Assembly (NCBI RefSeq): GCF_019857185.1
Contig: NZ_JAHWXP010000004.1
Span: forward strand, 186,001 to 250,000
Length of the DNA: 64,000 bases
Source of the DNA: Alteriqipengyuania abyssalis
Lineage (GTDB): Bacteria; Pseudomonadota; Alphaproteobacteria; Sphingomonadales; Sphingomonadaceae
Direction: 5' to 3'
Shown: one piece after another, positions 44,245 through 53,632 of the stretch
How the letters are laid out: each line of letters starts with the position of its first letter
Numbering within the stretch: the first letter of the stretch is position 1
Program-made: the position numbers and the translations under genes
The notes under the pieces: generated by a model
The model's input: only the letters and a program-made list of their open reading frames with translations
What the model was told of the DNA's origin: nothing
The model's database searches: none

Positions 44245-46680
44245 TCAGGCGCTTGCAGCGCCCAGCACCTCACCCACCTTGCGTGAGATCTGTTCCACGC
44301 TGAATGGCTTCGCGATGAAATACATGTTGTCGATGCTGATCTCGTTGCGCAGAGTTTCCTCGGCATAGCCCGACATGAACAGGATCGGGAGGTCGGGCTT
44401 CAGCTTGCGGATCGCGCGAGCCATTGCCGGACCGTCCATTCCCGGCATCACCACGTCGGAGACGACCAGGTCGAAGACGCCGCCATTGGCGATCTCGGCG
44501 AGGCCGTCCTCTCCATCGGGCTGGGCGGTGACGGTGAAGCCCGCGCGGACCAGCGCGCGCTCGGCCACCGCGCGGACCATATCCTCGTCCTCGACCAGCA
44601 GCACGCGCCCACCGCCGGACCAGCGCCGCGCTGGCTCGTCGGGATCGGCGCGGCGCTCTTCCGCAGTGGGCGCGCCGTGGTGCACCGGCAAATAGACAGT
44701 GAAGGCGGCCCCGGAGCCCAGTCCATCGCGAGGGCCCACGTTCTCGGCATAGATATAGCCGCCCGACTGGCGGATGATGCCGTAGACGGTCGACAGGCCC
44801 AGCCCGGTGCCCTTGCCCAGCTCCTTGGTGGTGAAAAAGGGATCGAAGATCTTGCCCATCACCGCGGCCGGGACCCCGCCCCCGGTGTCGCGCACGATCA
44901 GCGCGGTGTAGTCACCGGGCGGCATGTCGGGGCCGAGGCTGCGCGTTTCCTTGAGCGAGACCTTGCGGGTCGACATCACCAATGTGCCCGTTCCGTCGCC
45001 CTGCGCGGCAATCGCATCGCGCGCGTTGACCGCCAGGTTCACGATCACCTGTTCGAGCTGCCCCGGATCGGCGCGGACCGGACCAAGATCGCGATCGTGC
45101 CGCACGCGCAGCTCGATCTTCTCCCCCAGCAGGCGCTTGAGCAGCTGGCTGACCTCGGAGATGACGTCGGGCAGTTGCAGCACCTCGGGGCGCAGCGTCT
45201 GCTGGCGGCTGAACGCAAGCAGTTGCCTGGTAAGGCTGGCCGCACGATTGGAATTGGCGCGAATCTGCTGAATGTCGTCGTAATCGCTGTCGCCCGGCAT
45301 GTGGCGCAGCAGCATCAGGTCGCAATAGCCGATGATCGCGGTCAGCACGTTGTTGAAATCGTGCGCCACGCCGCCCGCCAACTGGCCGATCGCCTGCATC
45401 TTGCTCGCCTGCGCGATTTGCCGCTTGAGCTCGGTTTCTTCCTTCGAATCGACCAGCGACAGCAGTACGGCGGGTTCGCCCAGCCCGCGCACGCTGGCGA
45501 GACCCAGCGAGACCGGCTCACCCGGCGCGGTTTCGAGCCGCACCGCAACGTCGCCGCTCGCCACCCCGCCCTTGCCGAAACGGCGCACCGCGTCGGAGAT
45601 CGCACCTTTGTCCTCGCGCACGACCAGGTCGGAGGGGAAGGTCGGCAGGCCCTTTTCTGTCCGTCCGACCGCGCGCAGGAAAGACGGGTTGGCGAACAGG
45701 AAGCGTCCGTCGCGATCGGTCATCGCCAGGCCCAGCGGCAGGGCCTCGATCAGCGACTCCACCTTGGGCGCGGTATCGGCGGAGACATGCTCGGCAAGAG
45801 CGACATGCGCCTCGACCAGCAGCATCAGCGAAGGCGCATCCTGCGGGTTGGCGGCCCATTCATCGTCGATATCGTTGAGTGGCACGTGGATCAGCTGGAA
45901 GGGCTCGCCCTCCCGGCCCGCGCGGGCAAAATATATCCGCTCGCGCTCGTCGAGCCGGAGGAAATCGGCGAATTCACGGCCGACCAGCGTGGCCGAAGGG
46001 TCGCCCGCAGCGCGCTCTGCAAATGCAGGCGAGGCTGCGCGTACGGTGCCTTCGGCGGTAACCAGCGCGGCCACCACCCCCGCGCGGCCAAGCATCCTGC
46101 CCAGCGCGCCTGTGACCAGCTGCGATATGTCGCTGGCAAGATCTTCGCTCGATTCGGGACGGAAGCGCCAGACAAGGTGATCCTCGCCCCGCCCCGCCCG
46201 CTGCGCCTCGACCTCCCAGCGCACATCGTCCTTGCCCAGCGAGAGGTGCGCCGCGTGCGCGCGCCCTTCGCGCCAGGCCTCGCGCGCGGTTCTGAGCAGT
46301 GCTTCGGCGGCAGCCTCCTCGCTCAGGGCGAGATTGGGCGGAGCCTTCTCGACCCCGAAGCGGGAGGAAAACGACGCGCTCGCGCAGACCAGCCGGTTCG
46401 CGCGGTCGGTGATCGCCACCAGCGCACCGGGCTGGTCGATCGCGGTGAGCGTCACGCTCCAGTCGGGCGGTGCCAGTTCCACCCGCTCCGCACCTGCGGC
46501 CTTGCCTCGCAGAACGATCAGCAGGGTCATCAGCGTCGCGAGCCCGCCAGCATAGGCGGCGGTCAGGATCGGCAGGTCGCTCAGCAGCCATACCGCCGCA
46601 ACGCTGACCACCAGCGCGAGCAGCAGGACCAGCCAGCCGAGCGGGGTTCCCCCGGCGCCAGGCTGAGCGAATGGCTTCAC
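44245..46680 (-). CDS. cckA: Cell-cycle hybrid histidine kinase CckA
   Basis: 811 residues. Two N-terminal membrane helices lie at about residues 13-33 (GWLVLLLALVVSVAAVWLL) and 37-57. PAS-like sensory regions follow. The phosphoacceptor His440 is in GGVAHDFNNVLTAIIGY. The ATPase domain has NLAVNARDAI and GTGLGLSTVYGI, and the C-terminal receiver carries Asp742 in VVSDVVMPGMDG. CckA feeds phosphate through ChpT to CtrA and CpdR. The GTG start at 46680 overlaps the upstream gene's stop (GTGA). A longer in-frame reading to 47235 overlaps DUF2062 and is not real. Confidence 0.93.
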   Translation of the reverse strand: MKPFAQPGAGGTPLGWLVLLLALVVSVAAVWLLSDLPILTAAYAGGLATLMTLLIVLRGKAAGAERVELAPPDWSVTLTAIDQPGALVAITDRANRLVCASASFSSRFGVEKAPPNLALSEEAAAEALLRTAREAWREGRAHAAHLSLGKDDVRWEVEAQRAGRGEDHLVWRFRPESSEDLASDISQLVTGALGRMLGRAGVVAALVTAEGTVRAASPAFAERAAGDPSATLVGREFADFLRLDERERIYFARAGREGEPFQLIHVPLNDIDDEWAANPQDAPSLMLLVEAHVALAEHVSADTAPKVESLIEALPLGLAMTDRDGRFLFANPSFLRAVGRTEKGLPTFPSDLVVREDKGAISDAVRRFGKGGVASGDVAVRLETAPGEPVSLGLASVRGLGEPAVLLSLVDSKEETELKRQIAQASKMQAIGQLAGGVAHDFNNVLTAIIGYCDLMLLRHMPGDSDYDDIQQIRANSNRAASLTRQLLAFSRQQTLRPEVLQLPDVISEVSQLLKRLLGEKIELRVRHDRDLGPVRADPGQLEQVIVNLAVNARDAIAAQGDGTGTLVMSTRKVSLKETRSLGPDMPPGDYTALIVRDTGGGVPAAVMGKIFDPFFTTKELGKGTGLGLSTVYGIIRQSGGYIYAENVGPRDGLGSGAAFTVYLPVHHGAPTAEERRADPDEPARRWSGGGRVLLVEDEDMVRAVAERALVRAGFTVTAQPDGEDGLAEIANGGVFDLVVSDVVMPGMDGPAMARAIRKLKPDLPILFMSGYAEETLRNEISIDNMYFIAKPFSVEQISRKVGEVLGAASA

Positions 46681-47285
46681 GATGGCGTTGCCTGCGATGG
46701 CGCGGCGGCCGCTTCGCGGGCGATCGCGCCGCGCTTCAGCCGTTTCTTGCGCCGCCGGCCCATGGCGGCGCGCCATATCCACTTGGTCAGGAGATAACCG
46801 ATCGGGGGGAACAGCGCCGCGAAGAGGAAGAAGCCGAACACGGTCGCGCCCGCCGCCTCGAACAGGCCGCCAAGCGTCATCAACCCGTCCTGCGGCAACA
46901 GCACGTTGCCGCCATCGGGGATGATGGTCAGCACCTTGTGGCCGACCCGGTTGGCTGCCCACAGCCAGAACGGAAAGGTCAGCGGATTGGTCACCAGCGT
47001 GGTCGCGCTGGCGATCGGCACATTGGCGCGCACGGTGAAGGCGAGTACCAAGGCGAGGAAAATCTGGCCGAACGGAATCACGAACCCTGCGAACAGGCCG
47101 AGCGCGACGCCGCGCGGCACGTTGCGGCGGGTGAAGCGCCATAGTTCGGGGCTGAGGAAACGGTGTGCGATAGGCCGCAAGACACGGCTTTCGGCCAGCT
47201 TTTCCCGGTCGGTATATCGACGCAGGTAGCTCCACGTTGCCGAACGTGCGGACGGCTTGTGAAGGCTATCTGATGGCTGGATCAT
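46677..47285 (-). CDS. DUF2062 membrane protein
   Basis: 202 residues. The DUF2062 pattern is clear: VPRGVALGLFAGFVIPFGQI with helix one, ALVLAFTVRANVPIASATT, then the conserved NPLTFPFWLWAANRVG. A further hydrophobic pair lies near 135-170 (AGATVFGFFLFAALFPPIGYLL). The basic C-terminus (MGRRRKKRLKRG) suggests a cytoplasmic tail. Function unknown. It is co-translated with cckA (4-bp overlap), a linkage found in other Sphingomonadales, which hints at envelope or cell-cycle involvement; that is inference. Confidence 0.85.
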   Translation of the reverse strand: MIQPSDSLHKPSARSATWSYLRRYTDREKLAESRVLRPIAHRFLSPELWRFTRRNVPRGVALGLFAGFVIPFGQIFLALVLAFTVRANVPIASATTLVTNPLTFPFWLWAANRVGHKVLTIIPDGGNVLLPQDGLMTLGGLFEAAGATVFGFFLFAALFPPIGYLLTKWIWRAAMGRRRKKRLKRGAIAREAAAAPSQATPS

Positions 47286-47449
47286 AATGCTCGTTCGATA
47301 GTGGTGTCGGCCATGCCGAAGGGCAAGCCGGAGGTCGTCGTTTTACCCCATAGTAGAGGCGCAGGAGCACTAGCCGAAACGGGGTGGCTGGTTCATTAAT
47401 CAAGCGGCCCGGATCGTCGCAAAATCCGCCCTTCCCAGCGCACCTGAAA

Positions 47450-47932
47450 CTATCCCCGGTCGCGCAGGATTCGTGCCTTGTCGCGCTGCCAGTCGCGATC
47501 CTTGATGTAGTCGCGCTTGTCCTTGGTCTGGCGGCCCTTGGCCAGCGCCAGTTCGACCTTCGCCCGACCCTGCCCGTTGAAATACATCGACAGGGGCACA
47601 AGCGTCATTCCCTTGCGCTCAACCGCACCTAGCAGCTTCTCGATCTCCCTTTCGTGGAGCAGCAGCTTGCGCGGGCGCTTGGGCTCGTGGTTCAGGCGGT
47701 TGCCGTGGGTGTATTCGGGGATGTTGGCATTGATCAGCCATGCCTCCCCATCGCGCACCTCGGCGTAGGATTCGGCGATCGTCGCCTCGCCCGAGCGGAG
47801 CGATTTGACCTCGGTCCCCTGCAGCGCGATCCCTGCCTCGAACTTTTCCTCGACCGCATAGTCGAACCGCGCGCGCCGGTTCTCGGCGACGGTCTTGCGC
47901 TTGTCGAAGGTAGGAGGTTTGGGACGTGCCAT
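47450..47932 (-). CDS. smpB: SsrA-binding protein SmpB
   Basis: 160 residues. It binds tmRNA and brings it to stalled ribosomes. Family motifs are present: [50 protein letters not shown], and a basic C-terminal tail, [20 protein letters not shown]. The ATG complementary to 47930-47932 gives the usual N-terminus ([14 protein letters not shown]). It often lies next to dapA in alphaproteobacteria, and dapA is found here about 2 kb away. No tmRNA gene was seen in the window. Confidence 0.95.
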   Translation of the reverse strand: MARPKPPTFDKRKTVAENRRARFDYAVEEKFEAGIALQGTEVKSLRSGEATIAESYAEVRDGEAWLINANIPEYTHGNRLNHEPKRPRKLLLHEREIEKLLGAVERKGMTLVPLSMYFNGQGRAKVELALAKGRQTKDKRDYIKDRDWQRDKARILRDRG

Positions 47933-48047
47933 AAGGGGCCGCGATGTAGGGGCACGCGGACGAAAGGGAAAGGGGCCGCGCATGGAGTGGGGATGAAATC
48001 GCGCCTGCGCTTGCGCAGCGCGGCCGCAGCGTGGCTATTCCTGCTTG

Positions 48048-49118
48048 ATGCAATCCAGCGCGCCAGAGCCCTTCCGCATTCACGACCGCGCAATCGCGCC
48101 GGGCAGTTCCGAAATCCTGACCATCCCGGTCAGCCAGCAGGTCACCGGGCTCGACGCATCGCTCGCGCTGAAAGTGCTGCACGGGGCGAAGCCCGGCCCG
48201 GCGGTGTTCGTGAGCGCGGCGATCCATGGGGACGAGATTGTCGGGACCGCGATCATCCAGCGGCTGCTCGACCACCTGATGCCGGGCGCGATGGCGGGCA
48301 CGCTGATCCTTGCCCCGGCGGTCAATATCTACGGTTTCGCCTCGCACAGCCGCTACCTGCCCGACCGGCGCGATCTCAACCGCAGCTTCCCGGGTTACGA
48401 GAACGGCAGCCTCGCCGCGCAGCTGGCGCATACGTTTCTGGAGCAGGTGATCGACCGCTGCTCGCTCGGCATCGACCTGCACACCGCCGCAGTCCACCGG
48501 TACAATCTGCCGCAGATCCGCATCGCTTCGGGCAGCCCCTACCTCACCGAACTGGCGATGGCCTTCGCCCCGCCGATCATTATCGAGAGCCCGCTGCGGC
48601 CCGGATCGATGCGCGCGCTCGCGCATGATCGCGAAACGCCGATGCTGCTACTGGAAGCGGGCGAGGCGCTGCGGTTCGATCGCTATGCGATCAATGTCGG
48701 CGTCGGCGGGGTACTGCGCGTGCTGGCGCATATCGGGATGATCGAGCTCGACGACGGGCTCGCGGCGGTCAAGGTGCCGACCCGCGCCAACCGCTCAAGC
48801 TGGGTGCGCGCACCGCGCGGCGGAGTCTCGCGCCGGGTGCGCAAGTCGGGCGACGTGGTGCGGCGGGGCGACATGCTGGCGGTGGTCGGCGGCCTGTTCG
48901 GCGAGGACGCTCAGGAACTGGTCAGCCCGGTCGACGGCATAATCATCGGCCACGCGACCCTGCCGGTGGTCAACCAGGGCGACGCGCTGTTCCATATCGC
49001 CGAGGTCGAGACGCTGGATGGCGTCGGTCACGGCGCACGCAGCATCGCCGATGCGCTGGCAGTCAGCGAACCGCCCCACCCGCCGACCACGCTGCTGGAC
49101 GAGGACGAGGTGCTTTAG
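48048..49118 (+). CDS. AstE/AspA-family zinc hydrolase (succinylglutamate desuccinylase/aspartoacylase type)
   Basis: 356 residues. Zinc ligands and catalytic residues of the M14-like family are visible: SAAIHGDEIVGTAI (His, Glu), PDRRDLNRSFPG, and GIDLHTAAVHRYNLPQ (His). A C-terminal beta-barrel-like half (GDVVRRGDMLAVVGG, VSPVDGIIIGHATLP) resembles a lipoyl-type fold and is common in the AF_2 subfamily. The substrate is probably an N-acyl amino acid or amide. The start is chosen at ATG 48048; no strong ribosome site precedes it. Divergent from smpB. Confidence 0.85.
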   Translation: MQSSAPEPFRIHDRAIAPGSSEILTIPVSQQVTGLDASLALKVLHGAKPGPAVFVSAAIHGDEIVGTAIIQRLLDHLMPGAMAGTLILAPAVNIYGFASHSRYLPDRRDLNRSFPGYENGSLAAQLAHTFLEQVIDRCSLGIDLHTAAVHRYNLPQIRIASGSPYLTELAMAFAPPIIIESPLRPGSMRALAHDRETPMLLLEAGEALRFDRYAINVGVGGVLRVLAHIGMIELDDGLAAVKVPTRANRSSWVRAPRGGVSRRVRKSGDVVRRGDMLAVVGGLFGEDAQELVSPVDGIIIGHATLPVVNQGDALFHIAEVETLDGVGHGARSIADALAVSEPPHPPTTLLDEDEVL

Positions 49119-49119
49119 A

Positions 49120-49629
49120 TTAGGACGCCTGGTTCGGAAGTGCCGGTATCGGGCGAATAAGGCGGGCAAAGAATGCACCAGCGAACCAGCCGCCTAGCGC
49201 GGATGAAGGGATGACCAGTAAACCAGATTGGCCAGGCAGCATCTCGATCAGCCCAAATCCCGTTGCAACTGTTGGCCAAAGCCCAGAATTTGGATCGTGA
49301 AGCGAAAGGTCAGCAAACTTGACTGCATTGCCTGCGCATGCGTGCACTAGTCCAGCAATCAGGCCAACAACCCGGCATCCTGCTCCAAAGCGTCGCGCGC
49401 TCGCGAAGGCAATTCCCAGCAGGACCGTGGTCGGAATCAGCGCGAGAAATGCGCCCCACAGAAGTATCAATGCCCACGCCAACGGATTTATCAGGTCGAT
49501 TAGCGCTAACGGGCTTTCGCCTTGCGCGAGATCGTTCAAGGCGGATAACGCGAAGGTCGTCCAAGTCGTCACGAAAATGGCAACTAGCGCCGACAGAACC
49601 AAAAAAATCAAGGCTTCGACATACCTCAC
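49120..49629 (-). CDS. Four-helix membrane protein, unknown
   Basis: 169 residues from a GTG. Four hydrophobic segments are seen, near residues 5-27 (EALIFLVLSALVAIFVTTW), 48-75 (PLAWALILLWGAFLALIP), 87-105 and 130-160. The GTG overlaps the dapA stop codon as GTGA, which implies co-translation with dapA. Codon use is more A/T-rich than in dapA (GAT, AAA, CTT are frequent), suggesting acquired DNA. Family not recognised. Confidence 0.65.
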   Translation of the reverse strand: MRYVEALIFLVLSALVAIFVTTWTTFALSALNDLAQGESPLALIDLINPLAWALILLWGAFLALIPTTVLLGIAFASARRFGAGCRVVGLIAGLVHACAGNAVKFADLSLHDPNSGLWPTVATGFGLIEMLPGQSGLLVIPSSALGGWFAGAFFARLIRPIPALPNQAS

Positions 49630-50507
49630 ACCAGCCCCGCGTGCTCCAGCGCCTTGTCGACCGCGCGGCGGGCGTGGTCGGAGCAGGCGACCAGCGGGAG
49701 GCGGACCTCGTCGGTCATCCAGCTCTGCGTGCGTGACAGCGCGTACTTGACCGGCGCAGGGCTCGAATCCTCGAACATCGCGTAGTGCAGCGGGTAGAGC
49801 CGGTCGTTGAGTTCGCGCGCGCGGACCAGGTCATTGTCGGCGCAGGCCTTCTGGAATTCGGCGCACAGGGCGGGCGCGACGTTCGCGGTCACCGAAATGC
49901 AGCCCGAACCACCCGCCGCGTTGAACGGCAACGCGAGTTCGTCATTGCCAGACAGCTGGCAGAAATCGCGACTGATGCCCATGCGGTGGTCGGCCACGCG
50001 CGAAAGATCCTCGCTCGCGTCCTTGATCGCCACGATCACCTCGGGGAATTTTTCCGCCAGCTCGCACACGGTCTCCGGCTGGAGATCGGTCACCGTGCGA
50101 CCCGGCACGTTGTAGAGCACGATCGGCAGGTCGCCATGTTCGGCCAGATGGCTGAAATGCGCGATCAGCCCCGCCTGGCTCGGCTTGTTGTAATAGGGCG
50201 CGACGCACAGCCCCGCGGTGACGCCGGCCTTCTTCGCGAACTTGAGATGCAGCAACGCGTTGTTGGTGTCGTTGCTGCCGCAACCCGCGATGATCGGCAC
50301 GCGGCCCGCCGCCTGCTCCACGCACATCTCGATCACCCGGTGGTGTTCGGCATTGGACAGCGTAGAGGCTTCGCCGGTGGTGCCGCAGGGCACCAGCGCG
50401 GCGCTACCCTGCTCGATCTGCCAGTCGACCAGCGTGCGGAACGCCGCCTCGTCGACCTTGCCGTCCCGAAATGGAGTGACGAGCGCGGGGATTGAGCCTG
50501 AGAACAT
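49626..50507 (-). CDS. dapA: 4-hydroxy-tetrahydrodipicolinate synthase
   Basis: 293 residues with a TIM-barrel fold. It condenses pyruvate with aspartate semialdehyde, the first committed step of lysine and diaminopimelate synthesis. The Schiff-base lysine is in VIVAIKDASEDL near residue 163, the catalytic Tyr in LPIVLYNVPGRT near 135, and GTTGEASTL near 44. The GSGCISVTAN loop is also conserved. It overlaps the downstream membrane gene by 4 bp and is divergent from the lytic transglycosylase. Confidence 0.96.
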   Translation of the reverse strand: MFSGSIPALVTPFRDGKVDEAAFRTLVDWQIEQGSAALVPCGTTGEASTLSNAEHHRVIEMCVEQAAGRVPIIAGCGSNDTNNALLHLKFAKKAGVTAGLCVAPYYNKPSQAGLIAHFSHLAEHGDLPIVLYNVPGRTVTDLQPETVCELAEKFPEVIVAIKDASEDLSRVADHRMGISRDFCQLSGNDELALPFNAAGGSGCISVTANVAPALCAEFQKACADNDLVRARELNDRLYPLHYAMFEDSSPAPVKYALSRTQSWMTDEVRLPLVACSDHARRAVDKALEHAGLV

Positions 50508-50610
50508 TTGAGTCGCTCCTGCGTTGAGCTTATATGAGGGGCGAGAAACGGAGCTTTCATCGCCCCATCAATCCCTTCGTTCAGTGCCTGATAAGGAGCC
50601 AGCGGCCATA

Positions 50611-52563
50611 ATGTCCAGCATGACCAGACTCCCCTTTTTGGCGCTTGCGCTAGTTTCCACCACCTCGATCGTCCCACCCGCCTACGCGCAGGATGCGTCG
50701 AGCTGGGATCGTGCGCGGGCAGACCTGATCGCGTCCGCCCCCTCGCAGATGGCGCAGGTCGTCGCGCGGTGGGACTATCTGATCGGCCAGGACAGCCTGC
50801 CCTTTACCGATTATGCGAGCTTCCTGCTCGCCTATCCCGACTTCCCGCAGGCCGACCGGCTGCGCGCGCGGGCCGAAAACGCGCTCGACGAGAGCGTCGC
50901 CAGCCCGGAAAGCCTGGTCGCTTATTTCGACGCGCTGCCCCCGCTCACCAATGCGGGCAAGGCGCGTTACGCGCTCGCGCTGTCCTCGGTCGGGCGGCCC
51001 GAAGCTGCTGCGGTTGCCCGCGAGGCATGGCGCGGCGGCAGCATGAGCGCGACCAGCGAGCCCTACCTGCTGTCGATCTTCGGCAACCAGTTCTCGCCCG
51101 CAGACGACGACGCGCGGATGGACGCGCTGCTGTGGCAGAGCGCGCTGGAAGCCTCGCAGCGGCAGATCAATCGCGTCTCGCCCGCCAAGCGCGACATGTT
51201 CATGGCGCGGCTCGCCCTGATCCAGGGCTACTCGCCCGAAAGCCAGGGCTTGCCGGTTCCCCCCGATGCCAATCAGGATGCGGGCTACGTCTATAATCTG
51301 GCGAAGTATTACCGCGAAAACCGGCAGCTGCCGCAGGCGATCACGCTGCTCGCCAGCCGTCCTTCGTTCCAGCGCCCCGCCTTCGACCCGGAAGATTTCG
51401 TGGGCGAAGCGCTGCGCGTTGCGCGCGGTGCGGGCTCCGACCCGTCCGCGCAGATTGCTGCCAAGGTCGACGATCTGTTCGCGCCGGGCACCGATATCAG
51501 CAAGGAAGCCTATCGCCTGCGCGACGACTATACCTCGCTGATGTGGCTGGGCGGGACCAACGCCTACTGGAACCTCGGCCAGCCGGGCCGCGCGGCGCCG
51601 CTGTTCTACCGCTATGGCGCCGCGGCGCAGACCCCGCAGACCCGCTCCAAGGGGTTCTACTGGGCCGGCCTCGCCTCCGAACGTGCGGGCGACCGCAGCG
51701 AAGCCAACCGCTATTACGAGATGGCCGCGCGCTATGCCGACCGTTTCTACGGCCAGCTGGCGCTCGCCAAGCTGGGCCGCGAAGTCCCGCCGCTCGGCGG
51801 AGACAGCGTCGCCCTGCCCACCGCGCAGCAGCGCGCCGAATTCGAGAACGCGGCGCTGACCAAGGCAGTGCGCGAAGTGGCCCGCGGCGCTCCGTGGCGC
51901 ACCGGGATCCAGTTCTACCAGGCGATTTCCGAACAGGCCGACACGCCCGAGGAACACGCGCTGGTCGCCGAGCTGGCGCGCGAGACGGGCCGCCGCGATC
52001 TGGCGGTCAACGTCGCCGAGGCCGCTGCGGCGGACGGCCATCGCGGCTTCGTCAGCCAGGGCTTCCCCACCGTCACCCCGCCGGGCGGCGCGAACTGGAC
52101 CATGGTTCACGCGATCGCGCGGCAGGAAAGCCAGTTCGCCGCCAATGCGATCAGCCACGCCGGTGCACGCGGCCTGATGCAGCTGATGCCGGGCACCGCG
52201 CGCGAACAGGCGGGCAAGCTGGGCCTTGGCTATGATCGGGAGAACCTGATCGCGGTCCCGAGCTACAACATGCAGCTGGGCGATGGCTATTTCGCCCGGA
52301 TGATGAGCTATTATGGCGGGTCCTACCCGCTCGCCATCGCGGCCTATAACGCGGGCCCGGGCAACGTGAACAAGTGGCTGCGCGCCAATGGCGACCCGCG
52401 CGATGGCGGGATCGACTGGGTCACCTGGATCGAGCGGATCCCGATCTACGAGACCAAGAACTACGTCCAGCGCGTGATCGAGAATGCCGCCGTCTACGAG
52501 CAGCTCAATCCCGACCGCGCGCAGTTCGGCAAGCCCAGAATGGCGGGTGACTTCCTGCGCTGA
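50611..52563 (+). CDS. Soluble lytic murein transglycosylase (Slt-type)
   Basis: 650 residues: a signal peptide (LPFLALALVSTTSIVPPAYAQ), a long alpha-superhelical U-domain (about 25-490), and a C-terminal lysozyme-like domain. The catalytic Glu is in HAIARQESQFAANA near 510, with GARGLMQLMPGTA and AIAAYNAGPGNV typical of the SLT family. It cleaves glycan strands and releases 1,6-anhydromuropeptides. Those products are the substrates of the AmpG-like permease found elsewhere in this window. AAGGAG lies 12 nt before the chosen ATG; ATG 50620 is an alternative. Confidence 0.92.
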   Translation: MSSMTRLPFLALALVSTTSIVPPAYAQDASSWDRARADLIASAPSQMAQVVARWDYLIGQDSLPFTDYASFLLAYPDFPQADRLRARAENALDESVASPESLVAYFDALPPLTNAGKARYALALSSVGRPEAAAVAREAWRGGSMSATSEPYLLSIFGNQFSPADDDARMDALLWQSALEASQRQINRVSPAKRDMFMARLALIQGYSPESQGLPVPPDANQDAGYVYNLAKYYRENRQLPQAITLLASRPSFQRPAFDPEDFVGEALRVARGAGSDPSAQIAAKVDDLFAPGTDISKEAYRLRDDYTSLMWLGGTNAYWNLGQPGRAAPLFYRYGAAAQTPQTRSKGFYWAGLASERAGDRSEANRYYEMAARYADRFYGQLALAKLGREVPPLGGDSVALPTAQQRAEFENAALTKAVREVARGAPWRTGIQFYQAISEQADTPEEHALVAELARETGRRDLAVNVAEAAAADGHRGFVSQGFPTVTPPGGANWTMVHAIARQESQFAANAISHAGARGLMQLMPGTAREQAGKLGLGYDRENLIAVPSYNMQLGDGYFARMMSYYGGSYPLAIAAYNAGPGNVNKWLRANGDPRDGGIDWVTWIERIPIYETKNYVQRVIENAAVYEQLNPDRAQFGKPRMAGDFLR

Positions 52564-52582
52564 GCCGCGCTAGGCTGGGGGC

Positions 52583-53080
52583 ATGAAAGGCGACAATCCG
52601 ATCACTCCCGCGGGCTATTCCGCGATGAAGGCGCGTTACGACCACCTGCTGGGCACCGCCCGGCCCGAAATCGTGGAGATCGTCAGCTGGGCGGCGGGCA
52701 ATGGCGACCGCTCCGAAAACGGCGACTATCTCTATGGCCGCAAGAAGATGCGCGAGATCGACCGCGAACTGGCGCATCTTGCCCGGCGGATGAAGGCGGC
52801 GCGGGTGATCGACCCCGCCGACCAGCCCAACCGGGACCGCGTCTTCTTCGGTGCGACCGTGACTCTGGTGGACGAGGACGATCGCGAGAAAGTGCTCACC
52901 CTGGTCGGCAACGACGAGGCGGAGGCGAGCGAGGGCCGGATCGGCTGGGGCTCGCCCATGGCACGCGCGCTGCGCGGCGCGGAGGTCGGCGATCTACGGA
53001 TGGTCAAAGGCCCCACGGGCCTGCGCGAATGGGAAGTTCTCAAGATCTCCTATCCCGAACGCAAGGGCGCAGCGGCGTGA
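52583..53080 (+). CDS. greB: Transcription elongation factor GreB
   Basis: 165 residues. The N-terminal coiled-coil has the acidic tip (GNGDRSENGDYLYGRKKMREI) that reaches the RNA polymerase active site through the secondary channel and stimulates transcript cleavage. The C-terminal FKBP-like domain has DRVFFGATVTLVDEDDRE and IGWGSPMARALRGAEVGD. The FGATV and EGRIGWGSP pattern is that of GreB, not GreA. Its stop overlaps the GTG of the next gene. Confidence 0.92.
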   Translation: MKGDNPITPAGYSAMKARYDHLLGTARPEIVEIVSWAAGNGDRSENGDYLYGRKKMREIDRELAHLARRMKAARVIDPADQPNRDRVFFGATVTLVDEDDREKVLTLVGNDEAEASEGRIGWGSPMARALRGAEVGDLRMVKGPTGLREWEVLKISYPERKGAAA

Positions 53081-53565
53081 AGCGCGCAATCATTCTGCTG
53101 GGAACTCTAGCAATACTGGCCAGCCCGGCGCTCGCCCGCTCCTCGCTTGGCGTGTTCGACGACTGGGGCGCCTTTCGCGATCCGCGCCTGCCGCGCTGCT
53201 ATGCGATCTCCAAGGCGGATCGGAGCCGGGGCGCACGCGAGTTCGAGCCTTATGCGACCATCGGCACCTGGCCCAACCGCAAGGTCCGCAATCAGGTGCA
53301 TGTGCGTCTGTCGCGCCGCCTGGCAAGCGATCCCTCGGTCACCTTGCGCGTCGGCGGAGAGAGCTATCGCCTGACCGCTGGAGAAGCGGACGCTTGGGCG
53401 CAGGACAGGCGGATGGACGCAGCCATCGTCGCCGCCATGCGATCGGGCACCCGGATGAGTGTGTCCGCCACAGACCGCGGCGGGAACCGCTTCACCGATC
53501 GCTACAGCCTGTCCGGCGTCGCCACCGCGATCGACGCGGCGACCATCGCCTGCGCGCGCGACTAG
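53077..53565 (+). CDS. Secreted protein, possibly IalB-like
   Basis: 162 residues from a GTG overlapping the greB stop (GTGA). A Sec signal peptide (AIILLGTLAILASPALA) is followed by a mature domain with DDWGAFRDP, a Cys in PRCYAISK, and a C-terminal SLSGVATAIDAATIAC. The Trp-Cys start and the SLxGxxxAIxA end recall the invasion-associated locus B family, but the overall match is loose, so this is tentative. It is co-translated with greB and terminated by the hairpin at 53577-53604. Confidence 0.65.
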   Translation: MKRAIILLGTLAILASPALARSSLGVFDDWGAFRDPRLPRCYAISKADRSRGAREFEPYATIGTWPNRKVRNQVHVRLSRRLASDPSVTLRVGGESYRLTAGEADAWAQDRRMDAAIVAAMRSGTRMSVSATDRGGNRFTDRYSLSGVATAIDAATIACARD

Positions 53566-53576
53566 CCCAACAAGAA

Positions 53577-53612
53577 AGGGCGCGGCCCGCCAAGGCCACG
53601 CCCTCCCTTTGA
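53577..53612. terminator. Terminator between convergent secreted-protein and porin-like genes
   Basis: AGGGCG-C-GGCC (53577-53587) pairs with GGCC-A-CGCCCT (53594-53604), loop CGCCAA. On the minus strand it is followed by TTTCTTG, which fits termination of the beta-barrel gene. Confidence 0.7.
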
Positions 53613-53632
53613 GATCGTAAGATCAGGTGCGC

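Noticed and set aside
46681-47235. N-terminal extension of CckA
   Set aside because: It overlaps DUF2062 in another frame and is Arg-rich; the GTG at 46680 with GTGA coupling fits the family.
47286-47449. tmRNA gene next to smpB
   Set aside because: No tRNA-Ala-like ends or tag reading frame is visible in this gap.
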